From contig SUYN01000009.1 in NCBI GenBank assembly GCA_015060405.1, positions 18,965 to 82,964 of the forward strand: DNA of 64,000 nt, given 5' to 3'. This DNA is from Bacteroidales bacterium. GTDB taxonomy: Bacteria > Bacteroidota > Bacteroidia > Bacteroidales > UBA932. A model generated the notes under the pieces. That model ran no database searches and was not told the origin of the DNA. It saw only the letters and a program-made list of their open reading frames with translations. Below, one piece after another: positions 52,567-61,554 of the stretch (position 1 is its first letter; each line of letters opens with the position of its first letter). The position numbers and the translations under genes were made by a program.

Positions 52567-54696
52567 ATGGAAGGAAAGATTTTCAGAGATTCCGCGAACA
52601 TTTATCAGGACCAGGCCAAGGTCTTGTATGAGTATTACAAATCTGCTGCCGAGAAGATCGTCTCACAGGAAAAGAAGATCGAGGCTCAGATCCGGGAAGA
52701 GGAGTATCAGATACAGAAGCTGAACGAAGACATTGCAAAGAAAAGCAGGTCAAGGCTTATCGCCTTCTGCTTATCCCTTACTCTCGTCGGCCTTATATTA
52801 GGTTTTGTCCTGAATTCAAAGATCAAGAAGCTGAGGGGAATGGTCGATGAGGCGGACAAGAGGATTGCTGACTTGAAGGAAGCCCATAAGAATATATTCC
52901 GAGACTATAAGGTTACAAAGATGGGTGTTGCCTATGTTCCTGTGGCAAAGAGAGTTGCCTATGATGGGAAGAGCTTTGTAGTTGACCAGAGCGGTGTGGC
53001 CAAGGACGAGAAGTTTACCCTTCAGGTGATCAAGCAGAGCCAGCTGATCAACGAGGCTGTGACAAACCTCCAGGATCTCGTAAAGACGGCTCCTATCGTG
53101 GAGACCTCGAAGGAGACTGAGCCTGTGAATACCGGAGACCTTTCACGCTCTATCCAGAAAGTCAACTTCAATGACTATTTCGGAAAGATGGACAGGACCT
53201 TGAGGACAATATCATTCAGCCTTGGAAATGTCGAAGAGTACAGTGTCGAACTTCCTGTAGTGTTCCCGGACACCTCGTATGCAAGGTTCCTGAACGAGCA
53301 TGCGACCACGAACATCGGTGATTCTCCTGTGTTCAATGTGTTCGATACGTCGAAATATGACCCTTACATCCAGAATTTCAACGAACTCAACGAGACAAGA
53401 CGTGCCATGTCGAGCCAGTCTGAACAGATGGACAGGGTGCTGAAGTCTCTCATGGTGGATATGGCGGACGCAGTGCAGTCGACTGCAGCAAGGAAGATCG
53501 CTTCTGCAGGCTCGCTGGTTGACTATTCCAACAGGATACTGTACAATATCCTGAAGGCTCCGTACAACTTCTACTCTCCAGTACTTGAAGCAGAGGAGAT
53601 CGAACGAATCAGGAATGAGAAGTTTGACTATGAGTCAATAGATTACAGCTACAAGCCGTTCAATCTCCGCGAGAGCTCGAGAGTCAAGCTCGACCTCAGG
53701 TCAATGAGCTGGGTGGCAGAGGACGGCAGCAGGACAAGCGTACCGTTCGGAGTCAGCCAGATCCAGTACGAGATCATCGCGCCGATCGTGACCAACCTTC
53801 TCAAGGACACAAGAAAGGACAGGATCGCCATCTACAACCACATCAAGGATCAGAAGATGAGCTACCTCAATAAGTGGCATCAGGACACAGAAGACTTCTA
53901 CGGCAGAAACAGGGCAGAAGCAGCTGACATCATCAACCTCATGCGCAGCACCCTTGCAGAGTATAGTGCAGCTTACAACACCCTGACCGCATACAAGAAG
54001 ACCGAGGAAGAGATGAGCAGGGCTAAGTCGCTTGACGCTGCCGTGACTGAGGCCGTTGACAATTCAGCAGAGGTTCTCGCCGGTTATCAGGCACAGTCGC
54101 AGCAGGTGATGCAGACGCAGAAGGAGTTCTCGGACTATATGGACAGACTCCACGAGGATATCGACGCACGTGCGGAGAAGTTCGGCTATGTGGAATATTT
54201 CGACGCATCGCTTCGTGACAGGACATCGAGGGATGTGGCCGTGGCAGCTTCCAATGTGAATGCCTTGGATGAAAGACGCAAGCCTCTGGCAGAGGTCAGC
54301 CCTCTCCTGGCTCAGAATTCAGAGCTTCCTCCAGTTCCGAATGTTGATGAGGTGGCATACGAATATGCGGGAATGAACCTCGGAAGCATTGCAAGAGGTG
54401 CGGTTGAGGAACTTGAGAATGCCGCCAATGCCCCTGCTGTTCATGAAGAGCCTGTGGCAGAAGAACCTGTTGCGGCTCCTGTAGCCGAGGAGCCTGTAGC
54501 AGAACAGCCTGCGGAGGAAGTTGCCGAGGTGGCTGTGGAAGAGCCTGCAGCAGAGGAAGTGGTGGAGGAGACCGAGGACGAGGAGTACTATGAGGATGGA
54601 GAAGAGGAACTTGGTGATGAATATGAAGAAGAGTATGATGAGGAGTATGATGAGGAGTACGACGAGGAATATGAAGAAGACAACGATAATAAGTAA
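52567..54696 (+). CDS. Coiled-coil membrane protein with acidic repeat tail
   Basis: A 709-residue protein of no family known to me. A charged coiled coil (about 20-60) leads into a single membrane helix (about 63-83, SRLIAFCLSLTLVGLILGFV), then another coiled coil (85-115). Large helical regions follow at about 280-330 and 430-560. From about 595 it becomes Glu/Ala/Val/Pro-rich (AEEPVAAPVAEEPVAEQP) and ends in an extremely acidic Asp/Glu/Tyr repeat (DEEYDEEYDEEYDEEYEED). The tail could bind cations or basic partners. Third gene of the operon. Confidence 0.82.
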   Translation: MEGKIFRDSANIYQDQAKVLYEYYKSAAEKIVSQEKKIEAQIREEEYQIQKLNEDIAKKSRSRLIAFCLSLTLVGLILGFVLNSKIKKLRGMVDEADKRIADLKEAHKNIFRDYKVTKMGVAYVPVAKRVAYDGKSFVVDQSGVAKDEKFTLQVIKQSQLINEAVTNLQDLVKTAPIVETSKETEPVNTGDLSRSIQKVNFNDYFGKMDRTLRTISFSLGNVEEYSVELPVVFPDTSYARFLNEHATTNIGDSPVFNVFDTSKYDPYIQNFNELNETRRAMSSQSEQMDRVLKSLMVDMADAVQSTAARKIASAGSLVDYSNRILYNILKAPYNFYSPVLEAEEIERIRNEKFDYESIDYSYKPFNLRESSRVKLDLRSMSWVAEDGSRTSVPFGVSQIQYEIIAPIVTNLLKDTRKDRIAIYNHIKDQKMSYLNKWHQDTEDFYGRNRAEAADIINLMRSTLAEYSAAYNTLTAYKKTEEEMSRAKSLDAAVTEAVDNSAEVLAGYQAQSQQVMQTQKEFSDYMDRLHEDIDARAEKFGYVEYFDASLRDRTSRDVAVAASNVNALDERRKPLAEVSPLLAQNSELPPVPNVDEVAYEYAGMNLGSIARGAVEELENAANAPAVHEEPVAEEPVAAPVAEEPVAEQPAEEVAEVAVEEPAAEEVVEETEDEEYYEDGEEELGDEYEEEYDEEYDEEYDEEYEEDNDNK

Positions 54697-54701
54697 CAGT
54701 T

Positions 54702-55631
54702 ATGGCAAGTTTTAATTTTACTGTCGACACATCTCCGATGGCATCGGAGATGAGGAGCGTTTCAAAGAATGTGAATGTCGTCTCCGGAGCAGTAACAGCC
54801 ATGAGCGTTGCTGTGGTTGCTGCTGAAAAGGAAGGTGCTGACCGCATCTGTGAAAACGTGAACAAGGGATTCTATGCAATGATGCATTCCCAGATCTCGC
54901 AGAAGATCGCCCAGCTCACCAGCACTGTCGAATCCAAGCTTATGGAGCTGGGACAATATGCGGCTGCCCTTCAGGGCATTCAGACCAGGATGCAGGGAGA
55001 CTACAATATGATATCTGCAAGATATGCAAAGCTCTTCAGGTCCATAAACCATGCTCTCGAATCACGGGTTGCAGAACTGGATATGCCTGTATTCAAGCTG
55101 GTTCAGCGTGATGTAAGGCTAATGGACAACCGCATGCGTCTGAACTATGCACAGTTCACGACCAATCAGCTGGAATCGGTACTCTCGTCACAGATGCTTC
55201 TTGCATCCAAGATGAAGGTGGATGCCGACAATGCCATCAAGGTCATGAAGACATATGTGAAAGACTCCAATGAGGAACAGAGGAAGACCAATGTTTCCAT
55301 GGAGAACAAGCCTATCGACGAGTCTCAAACCATATATATACCTGTTTCTGTAGTTGAATCGACGACCCCGGTCGGTACGAATGCGGTCAATTACTACGTC
55401 GCAAGAAGCGGCAACGAAGATATTGACAGGAGCATTGACCAGTCCGTCCGTGATCATTCTTACAGCTCTGTCAACAGGGGAAACTGGTCTGAAATCGATG
55501 GCGACGAGATGGGGAATGTTGAAGCTGAATTCATCAATCTCATAATGAACTCCCAGGAAGACGAAAGAGTCAGGAATGAGATCGTGAGAATGTTCAACGA
55601 GACTCAGGATGTACAACAATTGAATGCATAG
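54702..55631 (+). CDS. Helical operon protein, paralogue A
   Basis: A 309-residue soluble, mainly helical protein without known domain. It shares a pattern with the next gene product: KGFYAMMHSQISQKIAQLTS/KGFFDYVGADLSQKIKELSS, ESKLMEL/ESKFIEL, RYAKLFRSINHALESRVAEL/RYSNLFQDLDKEMVSRIELL, IYIPVSVVES/IYLPVMYVES and a closing DERVRNEIVRMF-NETQDVQQL/DERIQRTML-NLLGVSDVQTI. The two thus arose by duplication. Starts 5 bp after the coiled-coil gene. Possibly a filament or membrane-associated adaptor; function unknown. Confidence 0.8.
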   Translation: MASFNFTVDTSPMASEMRSVSKNVNVVSGAVTAMSVAVVAAEKEGADRICENVNKGFYAMMHSQISQKIAQLTSTVESKLMELGQYAAALQGIQTRMQGDYNMISARYAKLFRSINHALESRVAELDMPVFKLVQRDVRLMDNRMRLNYAQFTTNQLESVLSSQMLLASKMKVDADNAIKVMKTYVKDSNEEQRKTNVSMENKPIDESQTIYIPVSVVESTTPVGTNAVNYYVARSGNEDIDRSIDQSVRDHSYSSVNRGNWSEIDGDEMGNVEAEFINLIMNSQEDERVRNEIVRMFNETQDVQQLNA

Positions 55632-55634
55632 CCT

Positions 55635-56645
55635 ATGAGTTACAAAAGGACATATACGGGATATGTGTATTATTCAGGCTCTGTAAGTTATCCCGCAAGT
55701 GAACACGGCGGAAGCGTTTCATACTCCGGTTCGGAACCGGTGCATGTGACCATAGATGTCGACACTGATGCATTCGATGCCAGTGTGGATAACTGTAACG
55801 GTGCCCTGCATGGACTTCAGGCAGCCGTAGTGGCGACTGAGGCGGCACAGATAGACGCTAAGGTCAAGGCTTCCAAGAAAGTGTCAGATGCTGTGATCAA
55901 AGGATTCTTTGACTATGTCGGAGCTGACCTTTCTCAGAAGATAAAGGAACTCTCTTCGATCACCGAATCCAAATTCATAGAACTGATGGATCAGAAGAAG
56001 ACCTGTATGACCAAGACAGATCAGATGAGAGAAGACTATCAGCGTATAACAAAGAGGTACTCCAACCTGTTTCAGGACCTTGACAAGGAAATGGTTTCGA
56101 GGATAGAGCTTCTTGACAGGCCGACATTCAATTTTGAAGCTGAGACCCAGGCGGTGGTTGACCGCAAGTCGGATTCCGAGCTTCTGGGAATCTCCACAGT
56201 GTCTGCCAACGAGAACATACAGCTCGAGACCGTCCTCTCATGTTCTCATCTGAAGAGGGCGGCCGGAGAACTCCTGAACAGGACGAACGCCTATCTGCGC
56301 GGTGTGTCACGACTGGCTTCATCAGTGCGTGATATGCTTTCGCCGCTAGACGGTGACGCACAGATCTACCTTCCAGTGATGTATGTGGAGTCAGTTCAGG
56401 ATGCTGCAGGCAATGCAGGAAAGGTCTACGGACTTGACAACGTCTCGTCAGCAGAGGCTGTCAGATCCAATCTCATGAAGGATTTCCGTGCCTCATCAAT
56501 ATGTTGGGACGGAATGGACAAGGAGGAAAAGGAATATGTGGATTCATATGTCAATTCCTACATCCGTGAAGGGCTTGATGACGAGAGGATTCAGAGAACA
56601 ATGCTGAACTTGCTGGGAGTCAGCGATGTACAAACAATTAAATAA
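55635..56645 (+). CDS. Helical operon protein, paralogue B
   Basis: A 336-residue relative of the preceding gene product, aligned over nearly its whole length. It has an extra N-terminal Tyr/Ser/Gly-rich segment (1-35, YTGYVYYSGSVSYPASEHGG) before the shared part begins at VHVTIDVDTDAF. Predicted mostly helical with long amphipathic stretches (residues 60-150). No signal peptide. It starts 3 bp after its paralogue and 8 bp before the bactofilin-like gene, suggesting fixed stoichiometry of a complex. Confidence 0.8.
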   Translation: MSYKRTYTGYVYYSGSVSYPASEHGGSVSYSGSEPVHVTIDVDTDAFDASVDNCNGALHGLQAAVVATEAAQIDAKVKASKKVSDAVIKGFFDYVGADLSQKIKELSSITESKFIELMDQKKTCMTKTDQMREDYQRITKRYSNLFQDLDKEMVSRIELLDRPTFNFEAETQAVVDRKSDSELLGISTVSANENIQLETVLSCSHLKRAAGELLNRTNAYLRGVSRLASSVRDMLSPLDGDAQIYLPVMYVESVQDAAGNAGKVYGLDNVSSAEAVRSNLMKDFRASSICWDGMDKEEKEYVDSYVNSYIREGLDDERIQRTMLNLLGVSDVQTIK

Positions 56646-56653
56646 TTTGAAAG

Positions 56654-57631
56654 ATGAAAGAGTTAAAGGATATAAGCTTTGATAAGGAAACCATAGTGTT
56701 GAACGGCCATCTCGTACAGGGGGCGATCCTCCCGCAGAATGTCGGTGAACTTGACCGTGATGTGAAGATCCAGATGGATACAGTCATCGAAGGTGCCGTA
56801 TATGGTCACAGAATCGAGATAGAGAATGGTGATGTGGAGGTGAAAGGCGCAGCATTCGCACAGCTTGAGATATATATCAACAGTGGGGCGAAGGGATATG
56901 TGAAATTCAACAAGAGCATCGGAGCGGTGGACTCTGTAGTGTCCCACTCGCGCGAGTGCAAGGTCATGATGCTTTCTGACGTCAATGCCAAGGAAGTGCG
57001 TCTTACCAATGCCTTTGTCGGAGGCAGCATATTCGCTGATGAAGTGAGTCTTACCAACTGCGTTGTGATAGGTGGAGTCTTTGCAAATAAGGAACTCAGC
57101 ATCAACAACTGCGTTGTGGGAACATTCAATGCTCCGACCGTGTCCATGGAAGGGGACAACGGCCTTCTTCTCCCGAGTGCATTCTCTCTTGAACCGATAG
57201 CCTACACCCCGATGACAACATTGTCAAACTATGCCCTTGCTGACTTAGGAGCATATTACAAAGGTGTCGAGCCTGCTGCTAATTCAGGAAAGATCAGAAT
57301 GAATCTTGAAACTGACGAACTCAAGAGCACGCTTACTGAAGACAACCGTCAGCTCTCGGTAAGAAACTACACCGTGATCGGAAAAGTCCTTGCAGCTGAT
57401 CTCGTGGACTGGGAAAAGATGCAGAACCATTTCCTTCTTACTGCGGCCAGCCTCAATACTCAGCTTCTGAGTACTTATGACTTAGGCGTGGACTCGACAG
57501 GTCAGAAGGCTCTTCTTTCCCCTGAAAAGATATATGAGTTCTTCATGAATCTCATGTCAGGAAAGATCCAGATCAATGACATTGACGGAACATTCTCGCT
57601 TGATGCAATGGCGGATAGCTTAAACAGATAG
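56654..57631 (+). CDS. Bactofilin-like beta-repeat protein
   Basis: A 325-residue protein. Residues about 20-165 show the short valine/isoleucine-spaced beta repeats of bactofilin (polymer-forming cytoskeletal) domains: VIEGAVYGHRIEIENGDVEV, AFVGGSIFADEVSLTNCVVI and GGVFANKELSINNCVVGTF. The remainder (about 180-325) is an unknown helical domain with repeated polar stretches. Typical bactofilins are 100-180 residues, so this is a fusion. No membrane segment. It may polymerise and scaffold the operon's proteins at the membrane. The assignment is by pattern, not by alignment. Confidence 0.62.
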   Translation: MKELKDISFDKETIVLNGHLVQGAILPQNVGELDRDVKIQMDTVIEGAVYGHRIEIENGDVEVKGAAFAQLEIYINSGAKGYVKFNKSIGAVDSVVSHSRECKVMMLSDVNAKEVRLTNAFVGGSIFADEVSLTNCVVIGGVFANKELSINNCVVGTFNAPTVSMEGDNGLLLPSAFSLEPIAYTPMTTLSNYALADLGAYYKGVEPAANSGKIRMNLETDELKSTLTEDNRQLSVRNYTVIGKVLAADLVDWEKMQNHFLLTAASLNTQLLSTYDLGVDSTGQKALLSPEKIYEFFMNLMSGKIQINDIDGTFSLDAMADSLNR

Positions 57632-57635
57632 GCTT

Positions 57636-59552
57636 ATGATTATAAAGTGTCCTAAATGTGGGGCAATGGTCTCTGATAGAGTCAAGGCCTGCCCGACCTG
57701 CGGCGAGCCGATCGCTCCTGCAGCTCCTGCAAAGCCGAAACCGGCTCCTGCTCCAGCTCCTGCTCCGGCTCCTGCTCCCGCACCAGCTCCTGCTCCTGCT
57801 CCTGCTCCAGCTCCCGCTCCTGCTCCTGCTCCCGCACCGGCTCCAGCTCCAAAGCCCGAGCCGCCAGTGGCTCCGGCACCGAAACCGGAACCCGCTCCGT
57901 CTCCTGCACCGAAGCCTGAGCCTATGCCAGTAGTGGAGCCTGTTCCAGCCCCTGTTCCTGCCCCTGCTCCCGCACCTGCTCCCGCACCAAAGCCCGAGCC
58001 GCCAGTGGCTCCGGCACCGAAACCGGAACCTGCTCCGTCTCCTGCACCGAAGCCTGAGCCACTCCCTGCGCCAGTTGTGGCACAGGAACCAACCATAGAG
58101 CCAGCGCCAGCTCCGAAACCAGCTCCGAAACCAGAACCGAAACCAGAACCGAAGCCAGCTCCTAAACCCGAGCCGATTCCTGTCGTAGCTCCAGCACCGG
58201 CCCCAGTTCCAAAACCTGTGTCAACACCAACACCGGCACCAACACCGGCGCCAGAACCGAAGCCTGTGGCTCCAGCTCCAAGGCCGGAGCCGGAACAGCC
58301 TAAGGCTCCTGTTTCCAAGACAGTTCCTCTCGCTCCGAAAAAAGAAGAAGAAAAGAGTAACAAGTCAAAACAACTGCTGATTGTGCTGATAGCAGTGGTG
58401 GTGATACTGGCGGGACTTGTCCTGCTTCTGCTGCTGAAGAAGTCAGATAAGCCGGTAGAGGAACCCGTTGTCATTGAGGAGGTTATAGATACTGAGGCTG
58501 CTGAGGTACCAGTAGATGAAGTCCAGGGGACACAGCAGAAGGTTGAGCCTGAGACGGAAGCCGGTTCTGAAACGGCACAGGAACCGGAACAGAAACCCGA
58601 ACCGAAGGTAGAAAAGAAACCCGAACCGAAGGTAGAACAGAAACTAGAGCCGAAGGAAGAAAAGAAGACTGAACCAAAGTCGGAGCCGAAGGCTGAACAG
58701 AAACAGGTGTCGTCAGCGTCGGCTGTCGGAGGCTTGAAGATAAACGGTGAACTCTTCCCGTCGCAGGACGATCTGAATCCTAAGGGAGGTGAATTAACAG
58801 CCAGGATAACTCTTGAAAGCGGTTCGTCATCAGACTGCACCGTGAAGGCGGCCGGAGACTGGTACACAGCGGTAATCACTCCGTCAGGAGATCTGAAGGT
58901 CACATATATGAAGAACGCTACGGATAGAGCCAGAAGCGGCGAAGTTGAGGTCCTTGCAGGCAAGGAGAGCGTCAAGCTCATCTTCACACAGCAGGCTCTT
59001 CCTAACCAGATCGAATCCGATATATGGACCTCACGCATAAGGAGCATTCTTGCAGCCAAGTCAGAACCATACGACAACGGCGACAAGTACCGCGGAGACC
59101 TTGTGGAGGATGTCACCAGGACAGGATTGGGAATCTACATGTGGAGTGACGGAACTCTTTATTACGGAGGTTGGGACACCGACATGCAGGATGGCAAGGG
59201 CGTGTATTCGATGCCGAGCGGATATACATTCGCGAAGTTCAAGAAATGCCGTATCATCGTGGGTGACTTCGATGACAATGCTCCGTCGGGCAGGATCGCT
59301 TGTTATGATGCAAAGGGCAGACTCATTTACGACGGCGCTGTACAGGGATGGTCCGCAGTGGGAACCTATCCTTCGCCAAACCCATCTGCAGACAGGAAGT
59401 TCGAGTATATAGAGTATTCTCCTTCAGAATATTACATCGGGGAGACCCTCAATGGAAAGAGACACGGCTATGGCCTTTACAAGAGTTCAGACGGCACATG
59501 TTGGATAGGAACATTCAGCAATGGCCAGAAATCTCAGGGTAAAGCCATATAA
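57636..59552 (+). CDS. Zinc ribbon - Pro/Ala linker - TM - BACON-like - MORN protein
   Basis: A 638-residue multidomain protein closing the operon. A zinc ribbon (Cys5, Cys8, Cys19, Cys22) precedes a 200-residue Pro-Ala/Pro-Glu-Lys linker (about 27-230), which includes a 46-residue duplication (74 bp at 57849 and 57987 differ by one base). One membrane helix is at about 246-268. The periplasmic part has a charged KPEPKVE stretch, a BACON-like beta-sandwich (about 365-460) and MORN repeats at the end (GLGIYMWSDGTLYYGGW, HGYGLYKSSDGTCWIGTF). It could link cytoplasmic partners to the cell wall or outer membrane. Confidence 0.82.
   Translation: MIIKCPKCGAMVSDRVKACPTCGEPIAPAAPAKPKPAPAPAPAPAPAPAPAPAPAPAPAPAPAPAPAPAPAPKPEPPVAPAPKPEPAPSPAPKPEPMPVVEPVPAPVPAPAPAPAPAPKPEPPVAPAPKPEPAPSPAPKPEPLPAPVVAQEPTIEPAPAPKPAPKPEPKPEPKPAPKPEPIPVVAPAPAPVPKPVSTPTPAPTPAPEPKPVAPAPRPEPEQPKAPVSKTVPLAPKKEEEKSNKSKQLLIVLIAVVVILAGLVLLLLLKKSDKPVEEPVVIEEVIDTEAAEVPVDEVQGTQQKVEPETEAGSETAQEPEQKPEPKVEKKPEPKVEQKLEPKEEKKTEPKSEPKAEQKQVSSASAVGGLKINGELFPSQDDLNPKGGELTARITLESGSSSDCTVKAAGDWYTAVITPSGDLKVTYMKNATDRARSGEVEVLAGKESVKLIFTQQALPNQIESDIWTSRIRSILAAKSEPYDNGDKYRGDLVEDVTRTGLGIYMWSDGTLYYGGWDTDMQDGKGVYSMPSGYTFAKFKKCRIIVGDFDDNAPSGRIACYDAKGRLIYDGAVQGWSAVGTYPSPNPSADRKFEYIEYSPSEYYIGETLNGKRHGYGLYKSSDGTCWIGTFSNGQKSQGKAI
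57849..58060 (+). repeat. 138-bp-period duplication in the Pro-rich linker
   Basis: 57849-57922 and 57987-58060 are 74-bp copies with a single difference. They lie among GCTCC(T/A/C) triplet-pair repeats encoding Pro-Ala, so this stretch is prone to length variation between strains. Confidence 0.85.
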
Positions 59553-59577
59553 TCGCATGTCGATTTTTACGAAAACC

Positions 59578-59608
59578 TTTGAAAATCCGAAAATTATCTC
59601 TATTTTTG
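59578..59608 (+). promoter_or_regulatory. Promoter of rpsA
   Basis: TTTG (59578-59581), 19 bp, TATTTTTG (59601-59608): an exact Bacteroidetes match. It leaves a leader of about 100 nt. Confidence 0.8.
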
Positions 59609-59641
59609 CGCGCCTTTAGACCAGAGGTGCGCATTTTCTTT
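59607..59641 (+). terminator. Hairpin overlapping the rpsA start region
   Basis: TGCGCGCCT (59607-59615) pairs with AGGTGCGCA (59625-59633), followed by TTTTCTTT. Transcripts from the rpsA promoter start inside the left arm, so the full stem forms only in read-through RNA from the SPFH operon, which it probably terminates. Confidence 0.6.
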
Positions 59642-59712
59642 ATGGAAGTGCCCCGAAGGTCAGGTACAATAAATAATGTTTAACCCACTAGTTTGTCTTT
59701 TTAATTTTTACA

Positions 59713-61548
59713 ATGGAAGAAAACAAGACAGTTGTTGAGGCTGCTCCAGAAGTGGCTCCAGCAGTAGAAGAGACCAAGAAGGTCGCTCTCAATGCATCAG
59801 TAGCTCCAGAGAATTTCGACTGGGATGCATTCGAGAATGATGATGTTTATGGTGGCGACATCGCTGCCATAGCAGATCAGTACAACCAGACTCTCTCAAA
59901 GGTAGTTGAGGGTGAGGTTGTAGAAGGCGAGGTTACTGCAATCACCAAGAGAGAGGTGATCGTTAACATCGGTTACAAGAGCGAAGGTGTCATCATGGCT
60001 CCTGAGTTCCGTTACAATCCTGAACTTAAGGTAGGTGACAAGGTTGAGGTGTTCGTTGAGAACGCAGAGGACAAGAAAGGTCAGCTCATCCTTTCACACA
60101 AGAAGGCTCGCCAGCTCCGTTCTTGGGATATGGTAAACGCAGCATTCGCAGCAGACGAGATCGTAAAGGGTTACGTGAAGACACGCACAAAGGGCGGTAT
60201 GATCGTGGACGTATTCGGAATCGAGGCATTCCTCCCAGGTTCACAGATCGACATCAAGCCTATCCGTGACTACGATCAGTTTGTTGACACAACAATGGAC
60301 TTCAAGATCGTCAAGATCAACCAGGAGTTCCGCAATGTTGTCGTTTCTCACAAGGCACTTATCGAGGCTGAGCTCGAGCAGCAGAAGAGCGAGATCATCG
60401 GCAAGCTCGAGAAGGGTCAGGTGCTTGAGGGTACCGTTAAGAACATCACTGGTTACGGTGTATTCGTTGACCTCGGTGGCGTAGACGGTCTCATCCACAT
60501 CACAGACCTCTCATGGGGCCGTATCAACCATCCGGAGGAGGTTGTTGCCCTCGACCAGAAGATCAACGTCGTTATCCTTGACTTCGATGAGTCCAAGAAG
60601 AGAATCGCTCTCGGTCTCAAGCAGCTCAAGCAGCACCCATGGGATGCACTCGATGCAAACCTCAAGGTTGGTGACAAGGTAACAGGTAAGGTAGTCCTCA
60701 TCGCTGACTACGGCGCATTCGTAGAGATCGAGCCAGGTGTAGAGGGTCTTATCCACGTATCAGAGATGTCATGGTCACCAAGACTCCGCATCGCTTCTGA
60801 CTTCCTTAAGGTAGGTGACGAGGTTGAGGCTCAGGTTCTCACACTCGACCGCGAGGAGAAGAAGATGTCTCTCGGTCTCAAGCAGCTCGTTGCTAACCCT
60901 TGGGAGAACATCCGTGAGAAGTATGCTGTCGGATCAAAGCACAACGCAACTGTTCGCAATATCACTAACTTCGGCGTATTCGCTGAGCTCGAGGAAGGCA
61001 TCGAGGGTCTCGTACACATCAGCGACCTTTCTTGGAGCAAGATCAAGCATCCGTCTGAGCTCGTAGCAGCAGGTGACGCTATCGAGGTAGTTATCCTTGA
61101 CTTCGATGAGGAGAACCACAAGCTTTCACTCGGTCACAAGCAGCTCCTCCCTAACCCATGGGATGAGATCGAGGCTAAGTACAGTGTAGGTACTGTAGTT
61201 GAGGCTAAGATCGCAGCAATCACTGACAAGGGTGCAGTTGTAGAGCTTGAGGGCGAGGTTGACGCATTCTGCTTCAACAGAGAGCTTGCTAAGGAGGATG
61301 GCTCAATGCCTGTAACAGGTGAGACACTCTCATTCAAGGTTACTGAGCTCAAGAGAAGCGCTAAGAAGGTTACCCTTTCACACGCTAAGACTTATGCAGC
61401 TGCTGTAGAGGCACGCGAGCAGAAGGCTGCAGCTGAGGCTGACAACACTAAGAAGGCTGTGAAGAAGATCAACTCGACCATCGAGAAGACTACTCTTGGT
61501 GACATCGACGCACTCGCAGCTCTCAAGAGCCAGCTCGAGGGTAAGTAA
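59713..61548 (+). CDS. rpsA: 30S ribosomal protein S1
   Basis: A 611-residue RNA-binding ribosomal protein with six S1 domains, recognised by VKNITGYGVFVDLGGVDGLI, VLIADYGAFVEIEPGVEGLI, VRNITNFGVFAELEEGIEGL and their following HITDLSW-type strands. The N-terminal 45 residues are acidic (EAAPEVAPAVEETKKVALNA). In contrast to most genes here it uses a narrow codon set (GAG, AAG, CTC, GTT/GTA), as expected of a highly expressed gene. Own promoter and leader; rnz follows after 6 bp. Confidence 0.97.
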   Translation: MEENKTVVEAAPEVAPAVEETKKVALNASVAPENFDWDAFENDDVYGGDIAAIADQYNQTLSKVVEGEVVEGEVTAITKREVIVNIGYKSEGVIMAPEFRYNPELKVGDKVEVFVENAEDKKGQLILSHKKARQLRSWDMVNAAFAADEIVKGYVKTRTKGGMIVDVFGIEAFLPGSQIDIKPIRDYDQFVDTTMDFKIVKINQEFRNVVVSHKALIEAELEQQKSEIIGKLEKGQVLEGTVKNITGYGVFVDLGGVDGLIHITDLSWGRINHPEEVVALDQKINVVILDFDESKKRIALGLKQLKQHPWDALDANLKVGDKVTGKVVLIADYGAFVEIEPGVEGLIHVSEMSWSPRLRIASDFLKVGDEVEAQVLTLDREEKKMSLGLKQLVANPWENIREKYAVGSKHNATVRNITNFGVFAELEEGIEGLVHISDLSWSKIKHPSELVAAGDAIEVVILDFDEENHKLSLGHKQLLPNPWDEIEAKYSVGTVVEAKIAAITDKGAVVELEGEVDAFCFNRELAKEDGSMPVTGETLSFKVTELKRSAKKVTLSHAKTYAAAVEAREQKAAAEADNTKKAVKKINSTIEKTTLGDIDALAALKSQLEGK

Positions 61549-61554
61549 GATCCT

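Noticed and set aside
57620..59116. 498-residue Gly/Ala/Ser-rich frame antisense to the zinc ribbon-MORN gene
   Set aside because: Mirror of the Pro-Ala codons; the plus-strand product has recognisable domains and an operon position.
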